Part shown: positions 48,201 through 59,370 of the stretch, in pieces
How positions within the stretch are numbered: the first letter of the stretch is position 1
How the letters are laid out: every line of letters begins with the position of its first letter
Assembly: GCA_940671915.1 (NCBI GenBank)
Contig: CALNVZ010003435.1
Span: 4,904,799 to 4,968,798, forward strand
DNA length: 64,000 nt
Source of the DNA: Paracentrotus lividus
Lineage: Eukaryota > Echinodermata > Echinoidea > Camarodonta > Echinidae
Direction: 5' to 3'
Notes under the pieces: generated by a model
Told to the model about the DNA's origin: nothing
The model's database searches: none
What the model saw: only the letters and a program-made list of their open reading frames with translations
Translations under genes and position numbers: made by a program

Positions 48201-48433
48201 TATAGATAATTTGTATTTACTGTATAACATAGAGAACATGATCAAAAGATTAGAGGACTAAATTGAGAGATGTTTCAAAATGAAACTTTACCTACCTCAT
48301 CTTCTATTCCAGCATTCTCTTCTGTTTGTTCCAAATTCAGAGATACATTTTCTGTAGGTGAAAGTAGAGCGTCTTCTCCTCCACTAACATCTGGCAGATA
48401 TGTGCCATAGTCTATCGTCTCTAACTCTGCCAT
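39174..48433 (-). CDS. PABPN1: PABPN1-type nuclear poly(A)-binding protein (whole gene model)
   Basis: Coding exons on -: 48433-48296, 47751-47569, 47021-46915, 46151-46064, 45388-45211, 39207-39174; about 242 aa after allowing for one missing base in exon 5. The family binds nascent poly(A) in the nucleus, stimulates poly(A) polymerase and controls tail length. Order: acidic N-terminus (1-46), coiled coil (about 47-77, [19 protein letters not shown]...), one RRM with RNP2 VYVGNV and RNP1 KGFAYVEF (142-149), the signature [13 protein letters not shown] (176-188), an RGG/Gly-rich tail, and a C-terminus RYAPY resembling vertebrate WYSPY. It lacks the long Ala/Gly-rich N-terminus of human PABPN1. 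An orthologue name of PABPN1 or PABPN1L cannot be decided from sequence alone. Confidence 0.93.
39949..40573. mobile_element. 625-bp foldback with TACTA target duplication
   Basis: Ends GGGTTGGGC and GCCCAACCC; arms share AATGACAATGATTTTTGTGT, CTTTAGCGACGT/ACGTCGCTAAAG and TTTTGGTTTTTTGCAC blocks in inverse orientation. TACTA flanks both sides (39944-39948 and 40574-40578). The middle is unique AT-rich DNA with a short direct repeat (TTAATCATGTTGG, about 40319 and 40334). Inside the PABPN1 terminal intron. Confidence 0.88.
44034..44072. repeat. short tandem repeat GATAGACCACGGAGCC
   Basis: Two full 16-nt units plus a partial third (GATAGATCG). Too short to assign a role; intronic in PABPN1. 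Confidence 0.7.
45211..45388 (-). CDS. PABPN1: PABPN1 coding exon 5 (RGG tail; apparent 1-base frameshift)
   Basis: Acceptor CTTTCAG|GTG. It opens [21 protein letters not shown] in phase with exon 4. After 45327-45331 (a C run on +) the good frame is displaced by one base. The next frame reads [20 protein letters not shown]..., [10 protein letters not shown] and meets the terminal micro-exon in phase. A missing base in the homopolymer is the simplest explanation. The assembled frame instead runs on to a non-family tail ending at 45110. Confidence 0.85.
46064..46151 (-). CDS. PABPN1: PABPN1 coding exon 4
   Basis: Encodes the second half of the [18 protein letters not shown]...LFKGRQIR (RNP1 and beta-4). 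Acceptor TTGTACAG|A, donor AGG|GTAAGT. Confidence 0.93.
46711..46896. mobile_element. MITE ATTAAAGGGCCCTGAAACC, 19 nt from a PABPN1 splice donor
   Basis: Left end ATTAAAGGGCCCTGAAACCA and its complement at the right, then CGCCATCT/AGATGGCG and CTTCTCCCATT/AATGGGAGAAG in inverse order. The element starts at position +19 of PABPN1 intron 3 (donor G at 46914). Confidence 0.88.
46915..47021 (-). CDS. PABPN1: PABPN1 coding exon 3
   Basis: First half of the RRM after RNP2: [20 protein letters not shown], then [16 protein letters not shown]. Near-identical to vertebrate PABPN1. Acceptor CCTACAG|G, donor GG|GTAGAT. Confidence 0.93.
47569..47751 (-). CDS. PABPN1: PABPN1 coding exon 2
   Basis: 61 codons: the coiled-coil ([32 protein letters not shown]), a short Pro/Ala linker and the start of the RRM (RSVYVGN). 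In vertebrates this helix is needed to stimulate poly(A) polymerase. Acceptor TTCCTAG|G, donor AAT|GTAAGG. Confidence 0.93.
48296..48433 (-). CDS. PABPN1: PABPN1 coding exon 1
   Basis: 46 codons beginning [20 protein letters not shown], acidic (ending NAGIEDE), donor GAG|GTAGGT. A 5'-UTR acceptor (TTTTTACAG) lies 28 nt upstream of the ATG at about 48462, so an upstream untranslated exon is likely. Confidence 0.85.
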
Positions 48434-48754
48434 GATAATACACCTTCAGTTGAGCAGTAATCTGTAAAAAACAGTGTTTCAAAAGATTCTTTAAAACATT
48501 TTCTCTATTTATAGCCAATTTGCTAATTAAAAAAAAGAAGATAACTCCTCAAACACTTCTTTGTGTTTGTTGCGTTTGTTGTTGTTGTTGTTGTTGTTTG
48601 TTTTTGTAACATACTAGAGCTTAGAAATTCCAAGTTACAGAGAAAATATTTTGTGGTGAGGAGCGGATGAAGGGCAATGGCTTTAATTAATTAGGGGTCT
48701 GCTAGTAGTATCAAGAGGTTGTTAATACAAGCATAAAAATTTCCAAATGGGCAG
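48434..48754. other. 5' UTR end and 5'-UTR intron of PABPN1
   Basis: 48434-48461 is probable 5' UTR. Beyond it is a GTT microsatellite (about 48571-48597) and AT-rich DNA. Confidence 0.45.
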
Positions 48755-49175
48755 TTCCAAGGTAACAGAGTGACATTCACAAGCCGCATTTCAGCATTCA
48801 AACAAATTTATCATCCATACTTTAATCTTTATTTACAAAGAAATGGTCCATGACAATAGCTGATGGTACCCTCTTTTCAAAATGATGATGTTTGTTATAG
48901 TGATCTGCATAATTAATGAGATATTAATATTCATAATCAAGGTAACGGAGTGACGCAAAATGGACATGCATATTTTAGCAGAAAACATTATGCTTAAACT
49001 CTGTGAACTTTAAATGGCTATATCACAATTTTGAGTAATTGATTGGATTCTATCTTGTTTTAGGTATAATATGCCATATTTCATAAGAATTTTTTTTTCT
49101 TCAATTATTTTGTTAGTTATGACTTAAAATTTGAACACATGTCCGGTAACGGAGTGACGTTAACAGAGTAACATC
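48755..49175. repeat. spaced GGTAACGGAGTGAC motif array
   Basis: GGTAAC(A/G)GAGTGAC at 48761, 48941 and 49145, the last followed at once by a variant GTTAACAGAGTAAC. The 165-190 bp between copies are AT-rich and not obviously alike. Confidence 0.65.
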
Positions 49176-52080
49176 TGGTTTCCTTGTGTTTTTTGTGAGG
49201 AGAAATACATTATTATGATGAAGTTTGTTAGAATAGTCCGCCAAAAAAAAATTGCAAAGAGTAACTAGCTATAAGAATAAGAGGCATTTAAAGCACCACA
49301 GTCATGTGCAAGTTTGGGTTTGATCAATCATTCAACGCAAGAAAACCGAATCACATAAGTTTTTAACTTAAAGGGATGCAGTATCATTGAATGATATTCA
49401 AATTGCAAACTTTGGATTTAGCTCATTTTGCCATCATGATTATGAACACATGAGCGCAGTCTGGTATTCCTTAAAAATTGCAGTCTACTTGCCTGCTCTA
49501 CTTTCGAGATATCTAAGATTTTATACTCAAATTTTCTAACCCGCCTCGAGACGCTTTACAAAACCGCGTGCATTTCAGCGCACGTGGTTTGCACTGCATT
49601 TCCTGTTGTCAAGTCGCCGTGCCTACCGGCGGCTAAGCTTTCAACGGAGCGGTATAAATTAATCATGCGCAGCCGTATCCTCGGCCGCGTTTGAAATTTC
49701 ACTGTTTAAAGATAGTAAATGACTTGCATTTGATCTGAAACTTGCAGTAGTTTGTTTTTACGGTCAGAGCGATAGAATTCTATTCATTTCGATCTCTTTT
49801 GCACTTGTTTTTGGAAGTTACTTAATCCCTTTAAATGATTGGTTGTATTGTAAAGAAGCCTTTGTGGCAATTTAAGATCCTAATTTGCATTTTCAAAGGC
49901 ACAGCACCACATTAAATTTTCAGCTCCATGTCCTGTTTTGCTTGGAATTGCCCAAATGTTGAATTTTAATATGCTGCACTAAATTTTTTTTAAAGAAAAA
50001 TGATAACCCCTTCGGGTTTCGCTTTGTCTGGGAAGCACTACATTGTACATGATATCTGGAATACACTTTGCATTCATTAGTTGCTGATAAGTCTGGCAAG
50101 CCGTTGATAAGCTTTCAGGATGTCAAGAACAACATTTGTTTCATAAGTATGCAAGAAACAAACACAAAACAAAAAGAAAGTTCCCCCTATTTCAAATATC
50201 AATAAATTTTTAAAAAGGAGGAGTTACGAAAATCTAATTATATGTCCATGTAGGAAATTTAATTAGCTACTATGGGACCGAATTTTAAGAAAAATCATGT
50301 TGTCATGCTTCAGTGAGTAATGGTTGAATGCAAAAATGTCATTTTTTGAAGTTCGCAAGCCTAAAATCACAACTTTGATTCAATGATATCGGACCAATTT
50401 TTAGATTTTAAAGTTGAATTAAGAAGGGGATGAATTTCCATTAAATTGGGTTCTACAGATAATATATTGCATATATAAGTTGTTCAAACAGATAGCATAT
50501 CACAAAAATCCTCTGGCTGCTCAATATTCTGGTTTGATAGTTCATGAAATTAGCCTCCTGCCTGGGCGTGAAAGGGACTAATGTACTCTAGTACACTCCT
50601 GGAGGTGACGTCACGGCCGGTATTGTGTATATCGTGCCTGGATGTTGAATACAGAATGATGTGCAGATAGAGTTAGATGATTTTACCAATTTTTTTCAAG
50701 GAAGTCAATTCAAATAATTAAGGATCATATGTTACAAATCTTTACTATCCCTATATAAACAATAGTATGAATAACGATTTCCAAGTCTTAAATTGTGAAG
50801 TATTATTGCAAACAATGAGTTATTTATTGATATTTCACTATTTTATATATTTTTAACTCCGAGTATACGATCGAGTTCTGTGAGGTGACGTACATTGTAG
50901 ATCCGGTCGCTCACACAGTGCACACGCAGCTTGAGCAGCTTGTTCCGTATACGTGTGTATTGTGTAGTTTTTATTGTGTGTGTTTTGCTTCGCATGTACA
51001 CTATACTGTGCATTTCTGTGGCTTGCTTATGATGATTTCGTTATTCCTTGTTGACAAGCAAACTCACAAAGAAATTGATAAACAATTCTACTTACTTACT
51101 TCGAGGCCTATACCGTCTGATTTTCGTATAAATTGTACGGCAAAACCGAATTCATGAGACGGTATTAAATTTGCAAAGTGAAGCGCAAAAGCGAACACTT
51201 AGCACATATACATGAAGCTAGCTAGCCAGGCCAACCGCGCCGGCGGCAAGCGCAGACTGATTCCGCTAGCGACTTGGTTTTTCAAGAGCTGGTCGCATCA
51301 CACGCGGAAGAATATCTTACAATAACACGAACGATTTAATAGCGTCCGCTACGCGATTGACCGATATCTCGATCAAATTTCATATTATTTCTCTTGAAAT
51401 TAATCTATACATGTAGGTCTATCGTATCGTTTAGAGGGCAGTTACATATTTTGGAGAATGAGTATGTTCATAAATCTACTTTTATAAGCATTTATGTTTC
51501 GCAAATTGATCAACTGCACCCCACAACTAGCTGATTTCCATACCGTAACACTATAACAGTCAGTATTAATTGACTTGTTTCGCCACGGCCCTCGTCTTAA
51601 AATGCTGCAAATAAGAATATTCTAGCAATTTAGAGGCATATTATTGACTGTATGACATAGCTTCATTTTTATTTCTGTTTTAAAATCATTCACATAAACT
51701 TAATAACGATAAAATAAACGTTCTGACACACAAGTAGATTCATATAAATGTGTCAGTATGTACACACGGCATGCCTTGTGTTTACTTCGCCAAGACCGAA
51801 TTCCCGTTTGTGACGTCGACAGAGAGAACACTAGTATTAGTACGCATTCCTGGGGAGCGAACTCGGAAAATATGGGTAGGGGTACATCGTTAAAATTCAC
51901 TATTCTTAACTTATTTTTGGGGTTGAAACGCCACTCAGTATTTTTGGGGGGTTGTAAGGATGCTATTAATATAAATATCTCAATATTTGGGATCGTCTTC
52001 TTAATTCAACTTTAAACATTTCACGCATCAGAATGTAAGCAAAACGTGCTTCTAAACATACGGAAAGGACATTTGTGTAA
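49176..52080. other. upstream region of the PABPN1 gene, no coding exon found
   Basis: It contains a GC-richer stretch (about 49540-49690), possibly inside an element bounded by TTAAAGGGAT (about 49372) and ATCCCTTTAA (about 49836). A perfect CRE TGACGTCA lies near 50608, and a second GC-rich patch near 51225-51320 (CCAACCGCGCCGGCGGCAAG). Any of these could hold the promoter or first untranslated exon; I cannot choose. Confidence 0.35.
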
Positions 52081-52545
52081 AATTTCACGGTTGAGTGAGC
52101 ATGCAGCAAAAAATGCCAAAACTGTGATTTTTACATTTTATCCATTTTAAAATTGATCAATTATGATGGGATTCATGTCTAGGAAGAGTGTTTTTAACTT
52201 TTTCAAAAAATTTAAATCAATTCACGGTTGAATGAACACCATAAAATACCATGTGAAAAACACTAAGTAAGTATTCTTTCCATTTTGTACGCTAAAAAAT
52301 CATGTGAATATCTGTTTTTGTATTATTTTTATGACCGGTGCACGTGTGTACATGATCATATTGCATTTATTAAAAATTTCATGCTTCAGTGAGCATGTGG
52401 CACTGGAAAAGCTGTTTTTTAATTTAGAGACCAAAATTAAATTGCTTACTTTGCTTAACCATAACAATTCGTTTGAAAGTATTAATTTGATTTCATTTTC
52501 GCAAAAATCCCGACTTTTCATGCTTCAGTGAACACAAGATATGAG
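52081..52545. repeat. spaced TTCAGTGAGCATG motif array
   Basis: Variants of TTTCA(T/C)G(C/G)TT(C/G)AGTGAGCATG recur at about 52084, 52221, 52378 and 52517 (spacing 137, 157, 139), and once more at about 50303. Intervening DNA is AT-rich and dissimilar. Confidence 0.6.
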
Positions 52546-54869
52546 AAAAACATGAAAAAGGGAATTACATGTAGGGTTCATTAATCCAAAAGAGAAAAAG
52601 AGTTTGTTGATAAAAATTAAACAGATAATATTAAGAATAAATATGGTTCAAAATAAAAACAATCTTGTGATTCTTAAAATAGAACAGGGTTATTGATGTT
52701 TCATCATTAAAAAAAATATATAATGCTATTTCAGATTTGAAATATCTATTGGATCTTATTTCATTTTAGAGTCCTGTTGGACTAACGGACTGTAATAGAT
52801 AGCACTATGTTATTAAAAATAAAGTTTTAGCATCTTTCAATATCGCATGAGAATATTTTAGGGCTAGGCCATACGACTATGTAGGCCTAATATTACAAAG
52901 GTCATGAGCCGTAGAGCGTGATGTGGGTCACCTACACAAACAAAAGAACTGTAGGGAATGCAGAGTGCTCTTGTGCTAAATCTTGATTGAAATAAATCTT
53001 GATTGAAAGATTTCAAGCCTTTTAGTTTTAGAAAACCGAAGGCGGTAGGCTGTATACATGTTCCAGATCATCACTTTTGGAGCTGGTGGAGGAGGCCAGG
53101 AAATGTCGAGCACAGTTTATTAGGTATGCAACATATTAAAGTACCATTTTCTCCACCTTCAGGGTTTATTTTGAACTATATTCAATGATATTTGGTGATA
53201 CCAGTACTCAGTAGATCCAAGTCCCCAGGAAAGGCGTTCCTGTGTTCCAATGTTTCAGTCAAGTTTCCAGGACTAGATCTAGATCTAGATCTACATCACC
53301 CTGCTCCATGACGGCACAAGGCACATGAACATCATCATCTACTGCAGCTGTCTTACTGAGCATGCCGAGATAGACTGAGCTTCCAATATTCATCGCATCA
53401 TTTACAATAATACAATTAATGTTGCTGTCAGATCAACATGCAACTGCAACAGCCAAATTCATCACACTCATTTAAATTTTATTTTATCAGCATCACTGTC
53501 TCTCTTGACTTTCTTGTCATGCTTGTGTAATGTTAGATCTAACTTAGTCAGACTCGACTGTTTATCAATTAACTGTTATTGTTAGACTCTAACGTTAGAA
53601 TCTAGTTAAATGAATCAATTGCCCTTTTCTTCAAGATATTTTTGGTCACAAAATTATTGCTGTAGGCCTAACACAATCAGATATTTTTCACACTTGTTTA
53701 TAATAAGAATATTATTCTCCAACATACATTCACTAACAATAACACGTACAGATCACCCAACATGAGTCATATTGTCATCAATACATTTTAGATTTTTTTT
53801 TATAATTAGGTGGGACTGATGAAACAAAGTCATTTCAGTTCACACAGCAGCTGTCGCGAAACACAACGACAACTACTCAGGAAGCTCCATTCCCGGTCAT
53901 AAATATGACCTATAATTGTCGGTAATTAATCCAATTAAACAAAAGAAGGTTCCTTTATACATACCCAATGTTATTATTGTGATTATGCCCCAAATTTCAT
54001 CTGGTTATTCCAGTTATTTTCACAGCTTGAGACGAAAAGCCACGCGTGAGAAAAATCACTTTTCTAATTGTAAAAATCTGTCCGCAGATGGCGGCATATC
54101 AGTAACTTGCACGGTCGAGGTCGATCGCCGCTAGCTATCAAAACGTCATGCAATGCAAGGAAACTGTGCTATTTTATTTTTAGCAATAGTCTTAATAGCC
54201 CTAGAAATTCGAACCAAAATCGTACTTCAACTGAAAGTGAATAATAATGACGTAATAATCAGCTTGTTGATTCCTGTTGGTTACAAGGAAGAAGGAGGAG
54301 AATAAATGTTTTATCCTGCTTCTAATTTTGATATATCAACCTATAAAACAGACCTGTGCATTTTAGTTCCATCTATTTTACCCACTTAGGCCTGTTGTAT
54401 CAATGCTTACTAATATTTCTAATAAAATATATTGGGTATATTTTTAAGTACTCAATTGAACACTCCTGAAATTATTGAAGCCAGTGAAAAAAAAAAACCT
54501 TTCTTGCAAAAAGGCTTACTTTGGAGGCAAATTGAAGAAGCATATCAATGTAAGTTTTGGAGTCAGGAGTAGGCCTACTTGAAAGTCCCTGATGGTATTA
54601 TAACTCTTTAATTGGTAATGCAGTGATTTTGTGTGATGCCATGAAATTAAAAATATAACAATGGGTGACATTTGAAAAGTGCTTCCATAAAAAGAATCTC
54701 TTCTCTACTATTAAAATCGAGACAAGTTTGTTTTGAGCATACACAAATAAATGGAAAAGTTAGGAGGATCTTAACGTTCTTATCATTGGTGTTATCAATA
54801 TTTCTAAATTCACATTTTGAATTTCTGATTTATGGATTTCTCATCGTCTAACTTTGCTGAAACATTTTA
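52546..54869. other. AT-rich intergenic DNA
   Basis: No gene supported. CTAGAT hexamer tandem at about 53272-53295. A mildly GC-rich patch at about 54075-54135 (GCAGATGGCGGC, GGTCGAGGTCGATCGCCGC) resembles a promoter edge but has no gene attached. Confidence 0.4.
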
Positions 54870-55356
54870 TTAAACCTGGAGTATAGTTTTGGTAACAAAA
54901 AAGGAATCAGCATAGGGCCGATTAAATATAGTCTCCTATGTTGTTCACGTTGCACTAAAAGATATGTGTGAGAGATTTTGTGATATTCCTTTCACGATTT
55001 CCGGTGAATTTCAGTGAAATGTTTCAACCCAAACATAATGTAACGATTTTTGAGACCTTTGCTTGGGTGTCCAGTCCCCCAAACTTCCCGCATGAATGGA
55101 GCGTAGCGATCTGTGTGTATCACCCACACAAGAGAATCCCCATTGGTTTTCCATGTGAACGCTTAGTGCACACCGAGATAAGTCGGATCCCCGACTTATC
55201 TTTTTCTATACTTATATCGTGAAATAAGGACACTAAAACGAGATTTCACGTAATTTAACTTTCTTTGTTACAGTTATAGGATTGGGTCTTTCATATTATC
55301 TAAATGTGAATCCAAATTGAATGTTTCCTTTTCCCAACACTATACACCAGCTTTAA
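54870..55356. mobile_element. ~487-bp MITE with TTAAACCTGG...TATAGTTT termini, copy 2 (inverted)
   Basis: Ends TTAAACCTGGAGTATAGTTT and the complement of TTAAAGCTGGTGTATAGTGT. The interior is the reverse complement of 12257-12736 (GAGAATCCCCATTGGTTTTC, TCCCCGACTTATC). The 84-codon + frame inside has no domain. Confidence 0.85.
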
Positions 55357-58096
55357 CATGCTTTTTCAATTTTCCCATTAATTATCTTTAAAGAGTTCAT
55401 TGCCCTTAACATTTTACCTTGAGAGCCCTAGAGGAGTTTGGCCAACTTGTGCTTGCCTAACAAAGCAGCATGAGCCATTATGTAACCAACTTTAACCAGT
55501 GCCATGTAACAAAAAGTGATCAATTGCAAACTGATAGAAGCCAATCACGATCCTTGTTGCACGCACTGCTTGAATAAATATTTCACTCTGGAGCAATCAG
55601 AATGGTCGTTTCAAATTTGCAATCAATCATAACTTTTTACGTTACAGGTCACAGGTTGGATAACCCTGTAATGAAAGGCTCTGTCCTTAATGTATTCAAA
55701 GTGCAGCACAAGAGTTAATTTTTTCAGTAATATGGACAAAGAGAAGCAGACACATTTACTTTAATTTTCAAGCATTTTTTTAATTTGTGTTTGTTCACTC
55801 AACTTCTCCACCCTTTGGAAGAACTGTATACAAAGTTAATAATACAAGAAGAGAGCATTACAAACTAGTATAGAAAGGGAGAAATATACAAGGGCTATCA
55901 ATACAATTGATAGAACAAAATAATATGTGCAAGACTGGACACCTCAAACATAGAAAGTATACATTCTAGAGCAGTAGCTAAAAAAAATAATCTTTTGATT
56001 TCTTATGAGGTAAGGATTCTCATAAAGCTGATGTCTGTCAACGAGACAATTCCAACTCATGACTATTGTAAAATATACAAAAATGATCTATTTCATTTTT
56101 CACATAATTATAGTCAAATGTTGATAAAAGCAATTTTTATGTCACTATGGAATCACTCTCATAAGCCACTACTCTCAAGAGTTTTTTTTCAAATGAGAAC
56201 ATACAAAGTCCATTATTTAAATCAAATTTGCGCAATTCTGGCTAGTACCCCTCAGATAACTTTAGATTAAAAGAGGGTTGTACTATTTCTTTGAATTTCC
56301 GAATTCTTTAAAATCTAGTTTGTTTGATAGTAAATATGTATGACATTTTGGATTGATGAGGTAGATCATTATGCAAGAAACAACGAGCAATGTTTAATTA
56401 TAGCACTGCGGTTTTGACTATGACCAAGACAACAAATGGATGAAACATACTTCAGGGTGTAATTTATATAATGGCTGTAGCTAGGGGGATTTCCCATTCA
56501 GATTCCCCTTGAAAGTGTGGATTTCTCATTAGCACTTGATAATAAATTGTTTCCTTCGAAACGGACTATCGTTAAAGGACAAGAAATGTTGCTCAAGGAA
56601 ATAAAGCAAAGGTCAAAATCCTGGTGTGTTCCTTCTCAATGTGAAGTTCATCTGGAGGAGGACATCAGTTATATTTAGGGATCTGTGTTATTGCAATCAC
56701 ATTATTGGAATGCAAAAACCTGAACAAAATCTACGAAATTGGCACTTTTGTAAATGACCAGATGCAGCAGAACAAAATATCGTTCATCATGCGAGGTACG
56801 GTGTAAAAAAAATAAATAATAAAGCTTCTTGAATACCATTACTTTCTCCATTCCACTAGTAAACTAATGTCATAAAAATGTCAAATGTATGATTTTTGAC
56901 AGAAAATAAAAATTAAATAAAAGCATAATTTTTGTTGTTATATTCATATTGAACTGAATTAATTAAAGTGTCATCATATTTTCTATACAGAATAAATTGT
57001 TTCATGAGACAATTTATTCAAGTACATGTAATTATATTCTTAATTGAAAATTTTGAGGTTTATACAAAAGGCTGAAAATACAAATGCTCTCACATCAAAA
57101 ACACTCAAATAGAAAAGAGGAACACATAGAATTGGAATTGTAAAACTACCTATAATTTGATATATCTTCGCATAAGAGTTTGTGCAAACCTGTAAACATG
57201 ATAATAAATACATATTCCCAAAATTTAGGGCAAGTCTACATTTTAATGGGAAAATGGGTTCTATTTCTTCAACGATTATTCAAAATTTATCAATTCTATA
57301 AAGTACCATTGGTGATAGTAATCCTATAAACGGGAGCAAAAATTCAGCATCAACAACAAACTAATCATATATTCAAAGGGAGGGGCAGAACTTTACCAAA
57401 ACCATTCAAGAGTTACCAAAATACAGAAAACCGTTCATCAAACTAACTGCAAAGATACATTATTTTAACCAATTCTAATTATTATCAATTTTACAATTAA
57501 ATCTTTTCACTTTAAATTCACTTTGTTGAACAAACTTGTAGTAACAAGGCAACATTTTATTACGGCAGACAGTAGGAAACACATTTATTTATTGGAAAAT
57601 ATTACCTTATTCATTTTATTTTATTACAAAATTCCTATTTACAACATTGCAGTGCATGCCACCAAGTACTGTATGAAGCTTCTTTCATTAGTCGTGTTTT
57701 GGTAAGCATACAAATTTCCAACAAAGATTCATTCATTTAAATATTGTTTAAACCTGGATAATGTTTATTACATTATTCTACATTCAATAATTTAAATTGA
57801 GGATTTACGGTACATTTCTTATTGACATATATCCCACATTAGAAGGCAACTATAATTCTTTATTAACTACATGTATGAATTTTAAAATTTTTTTTTCATT
57901 CTAAATTTTAGTATTGAATACAAAGACAATGGTATTATGCTAGGAAACAGCATAGAATTCAGCCTTGTATTACAAGCGTACCATAAAACTGGTAACAAAA
58001 TTATCATAAATCTGTCAGAAATTTTAAAACATTATGAAGACTGTGAAAATGACTAATTCTAATCCTTTACCAGCCATCAATGCAGCAGATTAAAAT
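55357..58096. other. AT-rich intergenic DNA
   Basis: No gene seen and no clear element boundaries. It may include the distal 3' flank of the E2F gene. Confidence 0.4.
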
Positions 58097-58276
58097 ACAG
58101 TCCAGTCCTGTTATATTGAGATAATGAATCAAGCAAATTACCTTGTAACAAAATCTTCTCATACTGCTCAAATACGGACAAACACATAATTTATGTATGT
58201 GCACTTGTTTAAAATTTGAAACCAGGAGAATTGCTTTGTTATATCAAAATCTTGTATACAACAGGAGAAGACTGTA
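58097..58276. mobile_element. ACTCCTGTTATAAC-family MITE
   Basis: TACAGTCCAGTCCTGTTATA at the left; ACAACAGGAGAAGACTGTA at the right; 180 bp. Interior blocks CAAATTACCTTGTAACAAAA and GAGAATTGCTTTGTTATATC are also seen in the relatives near 4891 and 6817. Confidence 0.75.
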
Positions 58277-59218
58277 CAGATCTGTAATGGCAAAGATAAG
58301 AACTGATAATTTTGAATCATCATGCATTAATATGGAATAACATGAATTAATTTGAATTGGTTATTCTGATATTGCAGGGCATTTTTAAACAAAGGACAAC
58401 ATCTCGAGACATGCAAACTAAATTGCCATTTGAATTCAACTTTTCCTCAAAGCTATTGATTTGCCCAGAAACTGGCAACGGCAATTCATATTCATTTTCC
58501 TTAAGTTTCACAAGACCAGTGTCAACAAAGGCTGAAACTAGACTAATTCAGGAGTCTACTGCATTATGAGTACTGGAATCCAGAGGTATAGCTTTATGCA
58601 GCAATGCTACAGGATGGACAAACAGCACTAGTCTTATTCAAAGGGACATAGTTCCAACAAAATTACTCTTAATTTATCAAAATAATGAACAGATATTTCA
58701 AAGTACATGTAGTTTCAAACGAGGCTATATATTTTATTGAAATTTAATGGATCTGTGTCTGTCTGTTGTCATGGTAATGATTATTCATAAAATCATAAAA
58801 ATTATAAAAAAATATTTAAAAGGAAAGAATACCACTCATGACATGCTGTTCAATGTTGAATTATAGTTAAACAAAGAAAAACATAAAATAGAAAATAGAA
58901 GCATACAAATATTTATATCATATATATAAATATATTATATGGCTTTTAGCTCCATTATTCAATTGAAAAAAAAAGTTAATCTACTTCATAAAATTTCAGT
59001 ACAAAGATTTGCGAAACAGTGCCTGTTATTACAGAACCTAAAAGTTTTTGATAATGAATCATGATGCATTATCAACGAAAACATGTACAAAACGAGGAAT
59101 AAAACAATACAAAAATCAAATTCATTCATTTCATTTGTTCTTCAAAAAGGCCACTACTAGTATCAAAATGAACATAGTGAGAAAATTTACAAGGAATGAT
59201 TTCTTAGCGGGGGTTCCC
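58277..59218 (-). other. probable 3' UTR / 3' flank of the E2F-type gene
   Basis: AT-rich, no coding. Several TTTATT words (AATAAA on -) such as near 58733 could serve as poly(A) signals; none is decisive. Confidence 0.4.
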
Positions 59219-59328
59219 CTATAATTGAGAGAAGAGATCAAAGAGGTCTGCTGCCCCCTCGCTGTCATCAAGATTGAAGTAATAGTCTTGATCATTTGGT
59301 GCAGGTGATAACCGTAATAAGGGATATG
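59219..59328 (-). CDS. E2F4/5-type transcription factor, last coding exon
   Basis: Acceptor ATCTCCACAG|CA. It encodes [35 protein letters not shown] and stop. This is the C-terminal transactivation and pocket-protein (RB/p107/p130) binding region. Vertebrate E2F4 has the same frame of residues (PLLRLSP, then DY.YNLDESEG, DLFD). By family knowledge the protein is a DP-partnered, cell-cycle-regulating DNA-binding factor. Only the C-terminus is in this window; the winged-helix DNA-binding domain lies beyond 64000. Confidence 0.9.
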
Positions 59329-59370
59329 CTGTGGAGATAAAGAAAGAAAAGGAGAAATTGAGTAAATAGG

